From the NCBI RefSeq assembly GCF_000204055.1, contig NW_006768792.1, positions 1 through 64,000 of the forward strand: 64,000 nucleotides of DNA. Reading direction: 5' to 3'. Of the stretch, positions 11,636 to 22,182 are shown piece by piece. A model generated the notes under the pieces. The model saw only the letters and a list, made by a program, of their open reading frames with translations, did not search any database and was not told the origin of the DNA. A program made the translations under genes and the position numbers. The stretch's first letter is position 1; every line of letters starts with the position of its first letter. This stretch comes from Melampsora larici-populina 98AG31 (lineage: Eukaryota; Basidiomycota; Pucciniomycetes; Pucciniales; Melampsoraceae).

Positions 11636-12393
11636 TCAGAAACACATCCGGGTGCTGAGATTGCATACGTAATATAGCTGAGAGATCCGGCTAAGAGCTA
11701 TTATCACTGAAGCAAGTTCGGAATGAAAGGAGGGAAGAGAACGATCACGGACCTTGTGGTGTGCTATTTCATCAGATACATTGTCCGCAGGAACAGAGGA
11801 TGGGAATTGAGGATGCATGGCAGAGGCGAATGGGGTGGGTAGACGTTGGGGCGGTGCAATTAGTTGATGCAGTTGAAATGTCGGTAGGTAATGATATCGT
11901 CAAAGGGTGTTCGATCCTGTGTGTCGGTCGCAAGGGCGGTCCTTAGGTCTTGGGTTAGAGGTGGGACCGATACTCGGGTTGTGAGTGGGCTGATTGACCA
12001 ATACTTAGGTTTCATGATGAGATTGGTGTAATCTCATCATGAAACCTAGGTATCACTTGTGCCCGGACCGCGGCCGCGGGGCCAGATCACAGGACCAATA
12101 CTTGACTTTGAACAGGGCTATATAATGCAGTTTGGTTGAACACAAGGAAACTGTAGTTTTTCATATAACACAGGTTCAAAAACTGGATAATGCAGTTTGA
12201 CTGAAAGCGAGGAAAACATATTTTTGTTATGACTCATGTTGAAACTCTCTATTAAGATATGGAGGAAACACTCGTGTTGTCAAATAACTAAGGTGAAACA
12301 TAGAAGACACACATTTAAATTATTTATTGTTTGTGGTTAGATAAGCTATAACTCAAAAGGAAATGATCAATGATTATCATTGCGGCATGCTAC
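11636..12393. other. spacer between the HMG-like and TET/JBP genes
   Basis: It contains a possible extra upstream dioxygenase exon (~11752-11818, starting MHPQFPSSVPADN), the 12006-12048 hairpin, and two diverged direct repeats with ATAATGCAGTTTG (about 12120-12140 and 12185-12205). No other gene was seen. Confidence 0.4.
12006..12048. repeat. perfect 19-bp-stem hairpin
   Basis: TAGGTTTCATGATGAGATT, a GGTGT loop, then the exact complement. It lies between the HMG-like and TET/JBP genes, beyond the TET/JBP 5' end. A GC-rich palindromic patch (CCGCGGCCGCGG) follows at about 12067-12078. Confidence 0.9.
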
Positions 12394-13989
12394 TCATTCC
12401 TCCAAATTATGGGTTTCCCCTGCTAGTCTAGGATCGTCAGCCTTGACAATGAGGTATGTTTTCTCGTTGACAGCATTGATCCATGTTTCGACTTGCAGGC
12501 CTGTAAGCTTGCCAGCTGCTGCACCTCGTGAAAGCATCTCATCAGTAACCATACATCCTGGAAGACGTAGTATAGCAAGATGTATATGGCCGCGATATCG
12601 TCTGATTGCGAAAGTGACGCTGGGATTGGGAGTTTGGGGATGTGTCTCGGTTTGTGTTTGTCGACCTGTTGGAAGGTGGGCTTCTAAAAGGTGGAACAAG
12701 ATTAGGAAAGGTTAGCGGTGTGATCGTGTAGAATACACAAAGGCTCATCGTTTTCGTACCAACAAGGCCATTAAGTAGTGTAAGGAGCTCTTTTCGCTTT
12801 TCAGCTTGAACAACACGTGAGATAGGTTGTTTTTGCCCTTTCTTTGGGTTGGGTTTTGGCGGTGGTGCTTGTGTTGATTCAACCGCAAACCTTTCGAGTA
12901 AGTGAAACTCCGTCCGTGCAAAATCAAGCCAGGCTGCACACGACGACTCTTCGTCTTGATACAAAGCATGAGTAGCTTTCGATTCGGGCTTCCATGCAGA
13001 CATGAGTAGGTGGAAATGAAATCCGAATTTATCGTGAATTTTAAATAACTAAGTGAGTTTGACCTCAAGTGTGTTAGTACTTGTATAGACATGGATATTG
13101 TTAAATATAATGTACCTGTTTGACAACTTTCTTCAACTCGGCTTTGGCGACTTGTTGGAGATGTTGTGTTTTCCCGCTATGCCGGCAAAGGACTCCGTGT
13201 TTGAAGTCGCGAGCAACTGATTGGATGTTGACAAGTCGATGAAAGAGTGGCATATACTTAGTTATTTGTTCTTTGCTGAGTGGTTCGTCTTCTTGGGTTG
13301 ATACAGGAGTTACTTCCTCAGCTTCGGGTGTATCGGTATCGGCTGTATCCACAGTGGGCTCTGGTGTTTCCATACTTTGTTGACAGAGGCGTTCGAAAAT
13401 CTGCGGGTGAAACACGTCTCGTTCGTCTTGGGAGTAAGCTGTCCAGGTGCTTCCTACGAGTTCATTGCGTCGTTTAAAGCCAGTGGCTACACCTTTGGGA
13501 GGCACTGGACATATTGGTAAAGGGATTAGAATGGGATAGAATGCAAATGTATGGTGCAATAACTTACTTTTGGCTTGGGTGCTGGCTAAGCTATATGATA
13601 GGTAATTTGTATATTTGTTTGGTTCACGGGCCATTGGGCCTTCGTGTCTAAAGAAACAGATGTGTCAGTCATTGACATAGGTATTTCATGCTTGAGTGGT
13701 TTACTTACAAAGATTCGTCTAGGGTATCACGTGTGATATGATGAACAATACATAGCATCGTTTTGTCAAGATTGTATTGAGCTTGGAGTGATTGAGCTTC
13801 AAACAAGGCGATAGGTGAAGGTCGAGTGGTGGTCACATGGATACGAGATAATGTTCGATCGGCCTTTGCTTGCCCCCACTCAATGCCGAGGTGATGATAA
13901 TTTTCCATCGTGGGTCGCTCGACTGGTTGCTTATGACGCTTGGGTTGTTGTTGTAGGTTTCCGTCTTCATCGCCAGACAGGTGAGGCAT
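12394..13989 (-). CDS. HMG-box-like protein, element-encoded accessory
   Basis: Five exons (13989-13709, 13647-13568, 13504-13116, 13048-12760, 12683-12394) join in phase to about 442 aa. Residues ~98-165 resemble an HMG box: PNKYTNYLSYSLA, then RRNELVGSTWTAYSQDERDVF, with the usual W and the helix-3 acidic/aromatic spacing; this assignment is tentative. An acidic Thr/Glu-rich segment follows (PEPTVDTADTDTPEAEE), then a long domain containing HDKFGFHFHLLMSAW that I do not recognise. A basic Gln-rich N-terminus (QQQPKRHKQP) may be a nuclear signal. In-frame stops just upstream of 13989 favour that Met as the start. The gene shares the strand of TET/JBP and lies next to the right TIR. A DNA-bending role in transposition is inferred. 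Confidence 0.6.
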
Positions 13990-14262
13990 ATCGGAATCCT
14001 GACCTTCAAATTCAGAACCTTCTTCTTCATCGCTGGATCATGTTCAAATTGGTTGGTGGTTCGGTTTCTGGTCGTGCGGCGAGGACGTTTGTGATGGGTA
14101 GAAGGTGGTTGACGTCCAAACTGGCTACCTCCTCGGCCGCGATTTGGCATTGGAATAACAGATGAGTGGTGAGGTGATGATGGTGAATGAGTTGGAGGGA
14201 ATTTTGGGGCGTTGAGAAGTTTGACGAGTGAAGAAGTGAAGAAAGAGGGATCAGCTGTATGG
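13990..14262. other. leader between HMG-like gene and right TIR
   Basis: Contains a minus-strand open segment (from ATG at 14150, Arg/Gly-rich MPNRGRGGSQFGRQ) that is not in frame with the downstream exon by any GT-AG splice I could find. It is either an unassigned 5' exon or non-coding leader. Confidence 0.35.
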
Positions 14263-14698
14263 GTGTTAGGTTTAAGGCGAGTCAAATAGCGGTGGTGGTG
14301 TGGTGTGGTGTGGGGTAATTGGTGTGGTGTGGTGTGGTGTAGGGTGGTGTAGGGTGGTGTAGGGTGGTGTGGTGAGGTGGTGTGATGGTGTAGGGTGGGG
14401 TGGTGGGGTGTTAGTGGTGTAGGAGTGGTGAGGTGGTGAGGTGTGATGGTGAGGTGTGGTGGGGTGTAGTGCGCTGTGGGGCAGATTTGGTGTGGTGAGG
14501 TGGGGTGGTGTGTTGGTGTGGTGTGGTGTGGTGTTAGTGGTGTAGGGGTGGTGACTTTGGACTTGTCCAAAGTCGAAATTCACATTAGATGCCTCTACGG
14601 CATCTAACCACATCTACACGCCAATTTTCGGACCCCATGCGACCATAGAGAGTCCTGTATAGACCAATAGAATGCGAAGGTATGGGTACACACAGGTG
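14263..14698 (-). repeat. right terminal inverted repeat of the KDZ element
   Basis: Reverse complement of 181-581, ending CACACAGGTG at 14698. The internal GGTGTGGTGTGG tract is about 30 bp longer than in the left copy, as expected for slippage in simple sequence. The outer unique part differs by only a few bases. Confidence 0.93.
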
Positions 14699-14706
14699 TT
14701 TCTCGT
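14699..14706. repeat. 8-bp target-site duplication, right copy
   Basis: TTTCTCGT, identical to 173-180, immediately outside the right TIR. Confidence 0.92.
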
Positions 14707-15366
14707 TGGGTCGAGTTGGGTTGTTAGACTTTCCTTCTTTATCAACGAGATGGTGTTTCTTTTGAATTTGTGGCAGTTTTTCGGAAGTACCAAACATGTT
14801 TCTGAATTCGGCTTCCAATCGTTTCGCTGACGTATCCGTTGAGGTAGGGCCTTGTCTGTAGCCTTTCTCTACTATCAGAGTGTCTACCGCTCCGCCTTGG
14901 TTCGACTTTTCTGGATCTGACAAAAGAATTTTGTAGACTGTTTCAGTATCGGTTCGAGGTTAGACATTTTTTGTGAGGATTCGTATGTGCTCACTTTGTC
15001 CTATTTCTTTTCCTTTGTCTGCAATGTTTCCCGTAGGTTGCTTAGTTTGGTTACCCGTTTCTATAAATTAATAGAAATGTTTCGGGAATTTCATCAGTAG
15101 ACGTTCCTAATTAAAGATCTAACGAGATCTGAATTAAGTTTTGATATCAGGTGAGCAAAACATTGCTTACCTTTGCCTCTGTTGAGGTAGTTTGATATCA
15201 ACATCTGCTTGTTATATTTTCCAAAGGATCCTTGAGGTCGGGATCCGCTTGAGTCTTCACTGCTTGAGGAGCTTTGATTCCCTTGTGTCGTCCCTCCGAT
15301 GTTGTCGTTAACAGGCGTGATTGCGCTTAGCGCAGCGGTTGCATTTGCGATGATACTGTTCGACAT
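14699..15366 (-). pseudogene. upstream half of the host gene split by the KDZ transposon
   Basis: The start is taken at 15366 (MSNSIIANATAALSA). The first exon is Ser/Gly/Gln-rich and ends at a GT donor near 15173; a second exon (~15060-14994) and a third starting near 14939 (YKILLSDPEKSNQGGAV) join in phase. The third exon runs without a stop into the transposon boundary and continues in frame at 180-1. The product is polar, with no signal peptide, membrane segment or recognised domain. The insertion removes the C-terminal part, so this copy is probably null. Confidence 0.6.
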
Positions 15367-16108
15367 TTTCGTATGAATCGATGAGAATGAGTAACAACGG
15401 GGGGGGGTAGTTGACGGTGAATACGGTTTTAATAAAAAATTGGTAATAGGAATCTTAGAAGATCTAATCAAAAGATTAATAATTGATTTGTCCAGAAGTT
15501 GAATTCTTAATTTTCGATAGATGTTCTAGCAGTGAAAAAGGATTTAAGAATATAATAAGATAATATTTTTAAATAGATAAGCGGATGAGGGACAATGGTA
15601 ATTGATCTTATCTTGCTCTCTATATAATCCAGACATGTTAATCGTGAGATTAGCATGGCATTGATTCCCAGATAGTTTTTGTAACTAGTCTAGACCCTTA
15701 TTCTTATCATGGTCACAATCTCGATGAAATTATAATTGATGGTCTCGTAGGATTGGACTAGCTAAACTATTAGGATTAAAAACTGGATTATATTTTAAAG
15801 TACATTTTAAACGACATTACTCGTAGTCGTGGACACCGCCCACCTACGTCGTACCTCCTCCGGAAAACTATCATAAATCGGTCGGTGTAAAATTCTCCCA
15901 CCCGATTTAATACAAAAGTCCAAAACAATCTCACTTTCTTCTTCTCCAATCAATTCTTGACATCGTGTTGCTTCAATCTCCCCTTCAAAATGTACTGACT
16001 GTCAGTCCTCCTCCTGAAACTTAGGGATCTTGTACATCACCTTGCAAACTCACCATCAATGCTTCAAGCTTCTATAGATCTTGGTTTTGACTTATTACTC
16101 TTTCTTAG
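15367..16108. other. AT-rich intergenic region
   Basis: No gene seen. It includes a homopolymer G run (~15400), GATATT/AGATCT-rich sequence and, near 15930-16000, pyrimidine-rich DNA that looks like a promoter and 5' UTR for the SPT3-like sequence that follows. Confidence 0.4.
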
Positions 16109-17305
16109 GTCACCCAAGCTAGAGCTTTAGCTCAACAACAAGGTTCACGAGTTCTGACTACAGAAGATCTAATGTTTCTTATTCGACACAATCAAGCAAA
16201 AGTCAATCAATTGAGAAATTACCTTGGATGGAAAGATGTCAGAAAGAAAGCAAAAGACAATGGAACGGATGAAAAAGATATAGAATCAATTGAAGCTGAA
16301 TCAAATGGACAAAATAATCAAATGAAATTTCATTATACTGATATGTTGATTGTAAATGAAGAAACCAAAGATCAAGATGATAAGGAAGCCTACGAGGCCT
16401 TTGAAAAACATTTAAAGAGTTGAGTCTTTTAACTTTTTACTTTGGTAATATCTTAAGTACTCTTCAATGACGATGAAAGCGACTTGATCGATCTATTAAG
16501 AAGCCAATGAAATCACTCGACATATGACCAGATAGGAATGTCAGCACTATTCCGCTTGTCAACAAGCTTCTTTCACGGATCGCAAAGGTCTGCTGGAAAC
16601 TTTGCTCTTCACTTAACATCTCATCACCCTGCAATCAAACTAGTCTCAGACTCTGATAATCATGATCATTTATTCAGCAAAACGTTCCTGAGAGTCTGTT
16701 GGTCTATCTAACTGCATTGAAAGTAATCCGACAGATGAGGTAGTAGATATTCTAGGATTTCGCTCATACAAAATGCTCAGATCCCTGTGTGAAAGAGGAT
16801 TAGCAGTAAAACACGATTACAAACTAGCCAGGATGGCCAGAGGTCAAGATTCAAAACCAAAACCAGAAATACGACTCCGTCAACGAAAAAACAAAGAGTG
16901 AACGGAACAGATGGGCATGATGATGATTATGATGGATCAGAAGACTTCAAACGTCCTAAACCAAGTGGACCATTCTCAGTTCCTAGTACACCTCAACCCA
17001 ATTTACCTTCATTTCTCACTCTAAGTAGAACTAGTTTTTTGGAAGATCCATTTGGAATCACAGATAAATCTGCAGGGAAAGTCACTGAGAAAGAAATCGA
17101 AGGAGGAAAAGTGTTTGTACCTGAACCAACTCGTTCTCCTTTAAGGATAGCTGGTGTTGAAGATGCTTATTTAATGATGCGAATGGGTAGAGTGAAAACA
17201 AAGACCAGCGCTTTGAGAAACTTTACGGGTGGGTTTGTGAGAAATAAAGTTAGCTTGATCGTCAAAAAATACTACTTGGCTCCTTTTCAATCTCCAATCC
17301 CCTGA
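16109..17305 (+). pseudogene. degenerate SPT3-like gene (SAGA histone-fold subunit)
   Basis: Translated segments match SPT3: a histone-fold stretch (TQARALAQQQGSRVLTTEDL, then RHNQAKVNQLRNYLGWKDVRK), a middle block (RHMTR-stop-ECQHYSACQQASFTDRK), a block DEVVDILGFRSYKMLRSLCE with LAVKHDY, and a C-terminal LRNFTGGFVRNK. SPT3 is a TBP-interacting subunit of the SAGA coactivator. This copy has a TAG at 16533-16535 and a TGA at 16689-16691 in otherwise collinear reading frames, and no N-terminal first exon can be found upstream (an isolated ATG at ~16000 is followed by a stop). An alternative is a rearranged gene with unusual introns that skip both stops, but each stop lies inside a conserved block. 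Confidence 0.72.
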
Positions 17306-18189
17306 TTGGCAATTTGTTCATCGTGCATGTTATTGTCTCTATGTCAGTCTTACTTTTTGCATTTCCATTTCCTTCATGTACCCTGTGTTATTTGGATTTC
17401 TCAGCCATTTTTTTGTAACAAGTCTCATGAAAACTACCACAAACATTGTTCCATAAGATACCATCTAAGTAGATATACATGCCCTCCCAAATACAAGAAG
17501 AAAAACCCACATTATAAGTTTCATATCATCTCCCAACACTCCCACTCCCACTCCCTTTCCTATTCTTCTCTCACCCATGATCTTTCTCCTAGCCTCGATT
17601 TCCAGTTCAGTAGCCCCAATACTTCACTCAATCGACCTTCCCAACCTTCCACCCCCAAAGCTGAAGGTTTTGGTCTGTTTTACATAACAAATGAGAAATC
17701 ATCTTCATCCTTCTTAAGTCTAGGATCGGAGTCCGAAGGTGAAGGGTGATAAGTTGATTTGAAACCATTTGATAGCTTATTCAGCATAATAAGCTGCCTT
17801 GGCTGGTTCTACATTCAAAGAAGCAAAAACACACACATCACTCTCGGGCAATCTGTTTGATAGAGTAAAGATGGTAATAGGGTATTCTTCAACTTACCTC
17901 TTTGAGGATTAAGTGCTTGTCCAGACTTCTTGATCGCTAATCGTTGGCCTTCAACATCAATCAATCTCGAAAATGATTTCTTTCTTTTGACTTCCACCTG
18001 AACGAGAAGGTGCAGCATCTAATCGGCGACCCGAACCTGCGATCTGAGGTCCAAGAACTGGGTTTGATTGAGCTGCTGAAGCGGCAGAGGCTCTCGCATC
18101 CTTGTACAGCACAGCCTTTGCATGTGTCATCAAAGCGAAATGGAAGGATCAAGGATTTTGTTGGATGAGAGACAGGAAAGCTAAGACTT
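17306..18189. other. intergenic, no supported gene
   Basis: Open frames on both strands lack recognisable domains. A minus-strand stretch around 17880-18140 with splice-like sites (KKSGQALNPQRG; SGRRLDAAPSRSGG) may be the 3' continuation of the fragment at 18190-18349. Confidence 0.3.
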
Positions 18190-18349
18190 ACACGTGAGTG
18201 AGAACCAACTGGTACATTTAGGACATTTAAGTGCTTCGCGTGGATCGACTTCATTGGGATCTGAATTCATACAAAGTGAACAATCGCACATAAAATGATA
18301 CCGCTGAGCCAGATCATTTCTTCTTTCTTTTCGAGTGCCCGCTAAATCT
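18190..18349 (-). pseudogene. possible SMYD-type SET-domain protein fragment
   Basis: The minus strand encodes RKERRNDLAQRYHFMCDCSLC, followed ~20 residues later by LKCPKCTSW. The spacing of C-x-C-x2-C plus a later CxxC resembles the post-SET zinc site of SMYD lysine methyltransferases. An AG acceptor precedes it and a GT donor (GTAAGTC) follows. The SET core itself is not visible upstream, so this is a fragment or a misidentified zinc-binding exon. Confidence 0.35.
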
Positions 18350-19483
18350 AAATATGAAGTGACAATCTAATGAAAACAAAGGATTTTTTTTAATAATCTT
18401 CCATCGGTAGGATGAAGGACAGAGAAGAGAAGAGAAGGAAACTAACTTCTTCACCCGGTTCGATTTTTTTCAATCACAATCACTTTGACACATTCTTTAC
18501 CTCCTCTTGCCCGGATCATCAGGCGTCAGCTGAGGATGAGCTGAGAGGCTTAGGATGAAGTGAGCAGATGGGAGAGCCCCCCTCGGGCCTCAGGCTTCTT
18601 TGCTAAGGAATATTGCCTGAGGGAGGCCTGGCTCATCTCCTCAGTTTCTGTTGATCACATAATGAGCTGACAAGCAGAAAGAAAAGGGAAAGAGATGGGA
18701 AACAAATGGGAAACAAATGGGAACAAAACAGGAACAAAACAGGAAGATTTCAACGCTCACATAGTTGTGAGCATCAATTTTTGCCCCTGTGTGTTGTGAT
18801 CTCCGATCTGGTCAACAACTTCATTTCGTTCAGTGGTAAGTGAATCCATGCTGATGTCGCCTTCAGCGTCCGGAGGTAAGTCTTCTCCATCAATGGAAGA
18901 GGCTTCTGTGTTGTTGTTGTTGGTTTGTAACTCTTCTCCTAGGGCTCTTCTTTGTGCTCTAATTGCTCTTGATTCGGCTTGAGACATGATGTAGGTTTAC
19001 AAGTTATGTGATCCAACTCTATCTTATGAAGGTAAATTCTGAAGGTTATTTGTTAATCGGATACGGTTGAATGTGGACTGATTGTTTAGTGATTGATGAG
19101 GTAGTGATGGGGATAATGAATGGATAGAAGATAAGAATCAGAAAAAAGTTAGGTCTAGCTCTTTAACTAAGAAGTATAAGATCTAACACTAGTAGGAGTA
19201 GAATTGATAATAGTGATGAAGGAAAATTAGTGTAATCTAATAATAATAATGTGAAGGAAAATATCGAATGCTGGGACAAACCAAAAGGAGCGGAGGGTAT
19301 ATTATATACCGTGTCTCACTTGGGTGTGGAACCTTATGAGGTCGTGAACAATTTACTCCCTTGACTATTTTGTCATTAATCCTATTCTGGATCGGGGTTC
19401 ATAATGACTCCTTTGGGTTTGCCCGCTTCTATGACGTATTACTCTTAAAGTCATACCTCGTTAAGCGCGCGCTTCTTATTTTC
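18350..19483. other. intergenic with one small unassigned frame
   Basis: A 76-codon minus-strand frame (18757-18987, MSQAESRAIRAQRRALGEEL, then acidic) could be the start of a small or truncated protein; no homology was recognised. Around 18530-18645 lie imperfect inverted arms containing CTGAGGATGAG and CTCATCTCCTCAG, resembling a short foldback. The rest is AT-rich. Confidence 0.3.
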
Positions 19484-21571
19484 ATGGACCAGTCTCCCAA
19501 TTCGTGCCTCTTGAGAGAAGCAAGAAAAACAAAGAAACAACTCGCTGAGGAAGAAGAGGCCAGAAAGAAAGATTTGTGAGTATTCCGAATTGTTTCTTTC
19601 TTTCGATACTTGTTACTGACCATCTTATTTGTAGTGCGTGGCGCCGAGCCCGTCAGGCTGGGCCAGAAGGCCTCAGTCCTGATCTTGGCAGGACTGGGAC
19701 TCCTTGGTATTTCGACAAGTGAGTTCCTTCTCTTTTTTTCTCTTTCATTGTCTTCAAGAGTCTGATCAGCTTCTGTTTGGTTTTCAGACCCGGTCATCAT
19801 TGGGAGGACCGTTGATACGGGAGACGCCAATACCTCAACACCGATTCAGTCCACATCGATCCCTTCGCCGAGCCAGGCTTCCAGGAATTCCCTTGCCCTT
19901 TCCAAATTCGTCCCAGTGAGTCCTTTTTTTTAAATCTCACTTCCTTCTCATTTCGATACCAACTGACCTTTGATTGACTTGTAGAATTTGAGATCAATGT
20001 TGATGCTGGTATCACACCAATTGTTTTTCCAAAAGCCCACCAAGGCTTTGGAACGCCTATGACAGCTGTTGGAGAACATCCTCACCATTTAGATGTGGTC
20101 CATCGGGACCCTGTCTTTGGTGTTCAAGAGGCCAGAAATTGAGTTGATGAAAGTAAGTTTTCATCTTATCTTTCAGAAGCCACCAAAAAGTAAGCAACTG
20201 ATCTCTTGATCATTAGATCCACATCCATGTGTGGATCTAACTCAATCACCAGGCCCAGGCCCTGGCGACGCTGATCACCATGTCGAACCCGTGGAGCGCA
20301 AACCAATCCCGGCCAAGTTCTACTTCAACCTTTTCCTTGCCAATCCCCTCACTGACGCCGACAAACAATCCGGTGTGCCCATCTCGTACATTGAATACGG
20401 CATCCCAGTCAAGACCCCTTTGGACATCATGATCCAAGTCGATGGACAATCACTCGGGCAGGTCAAGTCGTCCCTTTTCAATGCGTGTGACAGCCACAAG
20501 AAGGGATGTGGCAAGATGTTGAGGGTAGCTGACAGCAAAGGAAGAGTGATACTTAAGGGTTACGTGACTACTGGTGGCATCTTTGGTAAGACTGCAATGC
20601 CAAAAATTTCATCCGAGGATATTTTGAAGGATTTCCAAGCCATGATCATCTTGAAGAAGGGAAAGGAGGTTGGCTTCAGTCTCTTCATGGACAACCCAAA
20701 GAAAACCGCCAAAAACAATTCCAAGGTAAGCCCTTTTTCCATCTTTCTCATTCTTCTCATTCTCAATTTGGTACTGATTTTGTTTAAATCAATTGAACAG
20801 ACAGTGGATTTTAATTGGGTGTTGCAACACCAACTTCCAAATGTGTTGACTGAGGATCAAGTCGATGAGATGGAGATGGCGGTGAGTTTTTATATAATCT
20901 TTTCGAATTTTCAATTGATAAGAATCAATCTTTCAAACAGACTATACATGTTGAACCGGATGTTCAGGCCCATAGAGTGACTCTAATGACAATGTATGGC
21001 TGTGTTTCAATCGGAAGTAAAGAGTGTATGGGTTGTATCAACCCAGCCAACACTAACAAGGCAATGCATCTCTTGCATTTGGCGATGGACATATGGGCAG
21101 ATCTCCTTGTAAGTCACTTTCTACTCCTAAAAATTGCTCTTTCAAGATACTGACACTGATTAATGTGCTTTGATCATTTCAATTTAGGCCATTCATAAGC
21201 CTGGAGTCACCTTAATGAGACCACCTACCGGACCCGAGTTTCAATGGTTGCCGATCAGCAAGTTACATTCCAGAAAGGCTTCAACCGCCAGCTCTGTTCA
21301 GTCAACCTCTCAACTCCCAATGGTCTCACGCTACGAGTCTACACCCCGATCAGATTCCCCGGCCCCAAGGCCACTCCCTCACTTTGAATGTTACCTTGAC
21401 TATTGTTCGATTGAGAAGGACGATCAAGAAACTCGCGATTTGCTCAAGAAATACAACATTGTCAATTTCAAGATGTTTCTATCCTCCGAGCTTAGCTGCG
21501 CAGTGATGGCAGGTTTTGGGTTTGGGTTTGGACAACATGTCCGACTCCATGAAAATGCCATATCATATTGA
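19484..21571 (+). pseudogene. decayed multi-exon gene of an unrecognised family
   Basis: A chain of exons with good GT-AG borders runs from MDQSPNSCLLREARKTKKQ through AWRRARQAGPEGLSPDLG, KPGHHWEDR, FEINVDAGITPIVF, then a long block with KFYFNLFLANPLTDADKQ and KKGCGKMLRVADSKGR, and ends with NFKMFLSSELSCAVMAGF. No known domain was recognised. Reading in frame, TGA codons interrupt it at 19813-19815 (after HHWEDR) and 20140-20142 (after VQEARN); both fit CGA-to-TGA change. It looks like a decayed member of a lineage-specific family, but alternative splicing around either stop is not excluded. Confidence 0.5.
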
Positions 21572-21781
21572 CAGCATCTCAAGGATGAAGCTAATCCTAC
21601 TTTCTAAACCTCACATCCCACCTCCAATAAAAAAAACATGTACTGGCCTCCTTGTGTCAAAGAGTAACATTTTTATGTTGTAGCCACAGTATACTATAGC
21701 AAAATGACTCGCTATCTATTATTGTTTGTTTGTTGTGAAAGAAATATGCTGTAATCAAACTGTTGTTTAGTAAAAAAACAA

Positions 21782-21917
21782 AGCTCCAAGTGTGATCGAG
21801 ATTCCAAATGAGAGTGAATTTTAAAAAAAAGCTCCAAGTGTGATTGAGATTCCAAATGTTAGTGAATTTTAAAAAAAAGCTCCAAGTGTGATTGAGATTC
21901 CAAATGAGAGTGAATTT
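21782..21917 (+). repeat. 48-bp tandem repeat, about 2.8 copies
   Basis: The unit AGCTCCAAGTGTGATYGAGA, then TTCCAAATGAGAGTGAATTTT and a run of A, starts at 21782, 21830 and 21878 with one to three differences. Confidence 0.9.
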
Positions 21918-22009
21918 CTGCAAAGGTAATCCTTATGCCTCTCACTCAAATCAAGATCAAACCAATCATAGGATTTTTCTTGTTTTACGTTTCTCAAAAT
22001 ATCTTATAA

Positions 22010-22041
22010 TCTATCTCATGTTTTGAGAAACATGAGATAGA
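22010..22041. repeat. 11-bp-stem hairpin
   Basis: TCTATCTCATG, a 10-base loop, then CATGAGATAGA, about 140 bp beyond the end of the Tc1/mariner frame. It may belong to that element's end or be a terminator-like fold. Confidence 0.6.
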
Positions 22042-22182
22042 AGAATCTCATTTCCTTGAGTGTTCCATCAATTTGATTCACCTCCTCAATGTTACAGTCA
22101 ATTTCACTGGAGATTCTAATAAGACAATATCTTTCTTTGCATATTTTCAATATCTTGATTTAAGCAGTACAACAACATTTTC

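Larger units (their letters stand above)
181..14698. mobile_element. complete KDZ-superfamily DNA transposon carrying a TET/JBP dioxygenase gene
   Basis: The element is bounded by long terminal inverted repeats (181 to about 581, and about 14263 to 14698) and a perfect 8-bp target duplication. Inside are four multi-exon genes: a FAR1/GCM1-type zinc-finger protein on the plus strand, then KDZ transposase, TET/JBP dioxygenase and an HMG-like protein on the minus strand. A 54-bp minisatellite and a 43-base hairpin lie between genes. Co-occurrence of KDZ transposases and TET/JBP genes is established for basidiomycete genomes. The transposase keeps its presumed acidic residues and the dioxygenase its metal and 2-oxoglutarate residues. 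With the matching target duplication this suggests a recent, possibly still active insertion. Confidence 0.92.

Noticed and set aside
17306..17749. 147-codon frame after the SPT3-like sequence
   Set aside because: Composition and lack of domains suggest a chance frame in pyrimidine-rich DNA.
18529..18645. MITE with CTGAGG...CCTCAG ends
   Set aside because: Arms pair only imperfectly and no target duplication was found.
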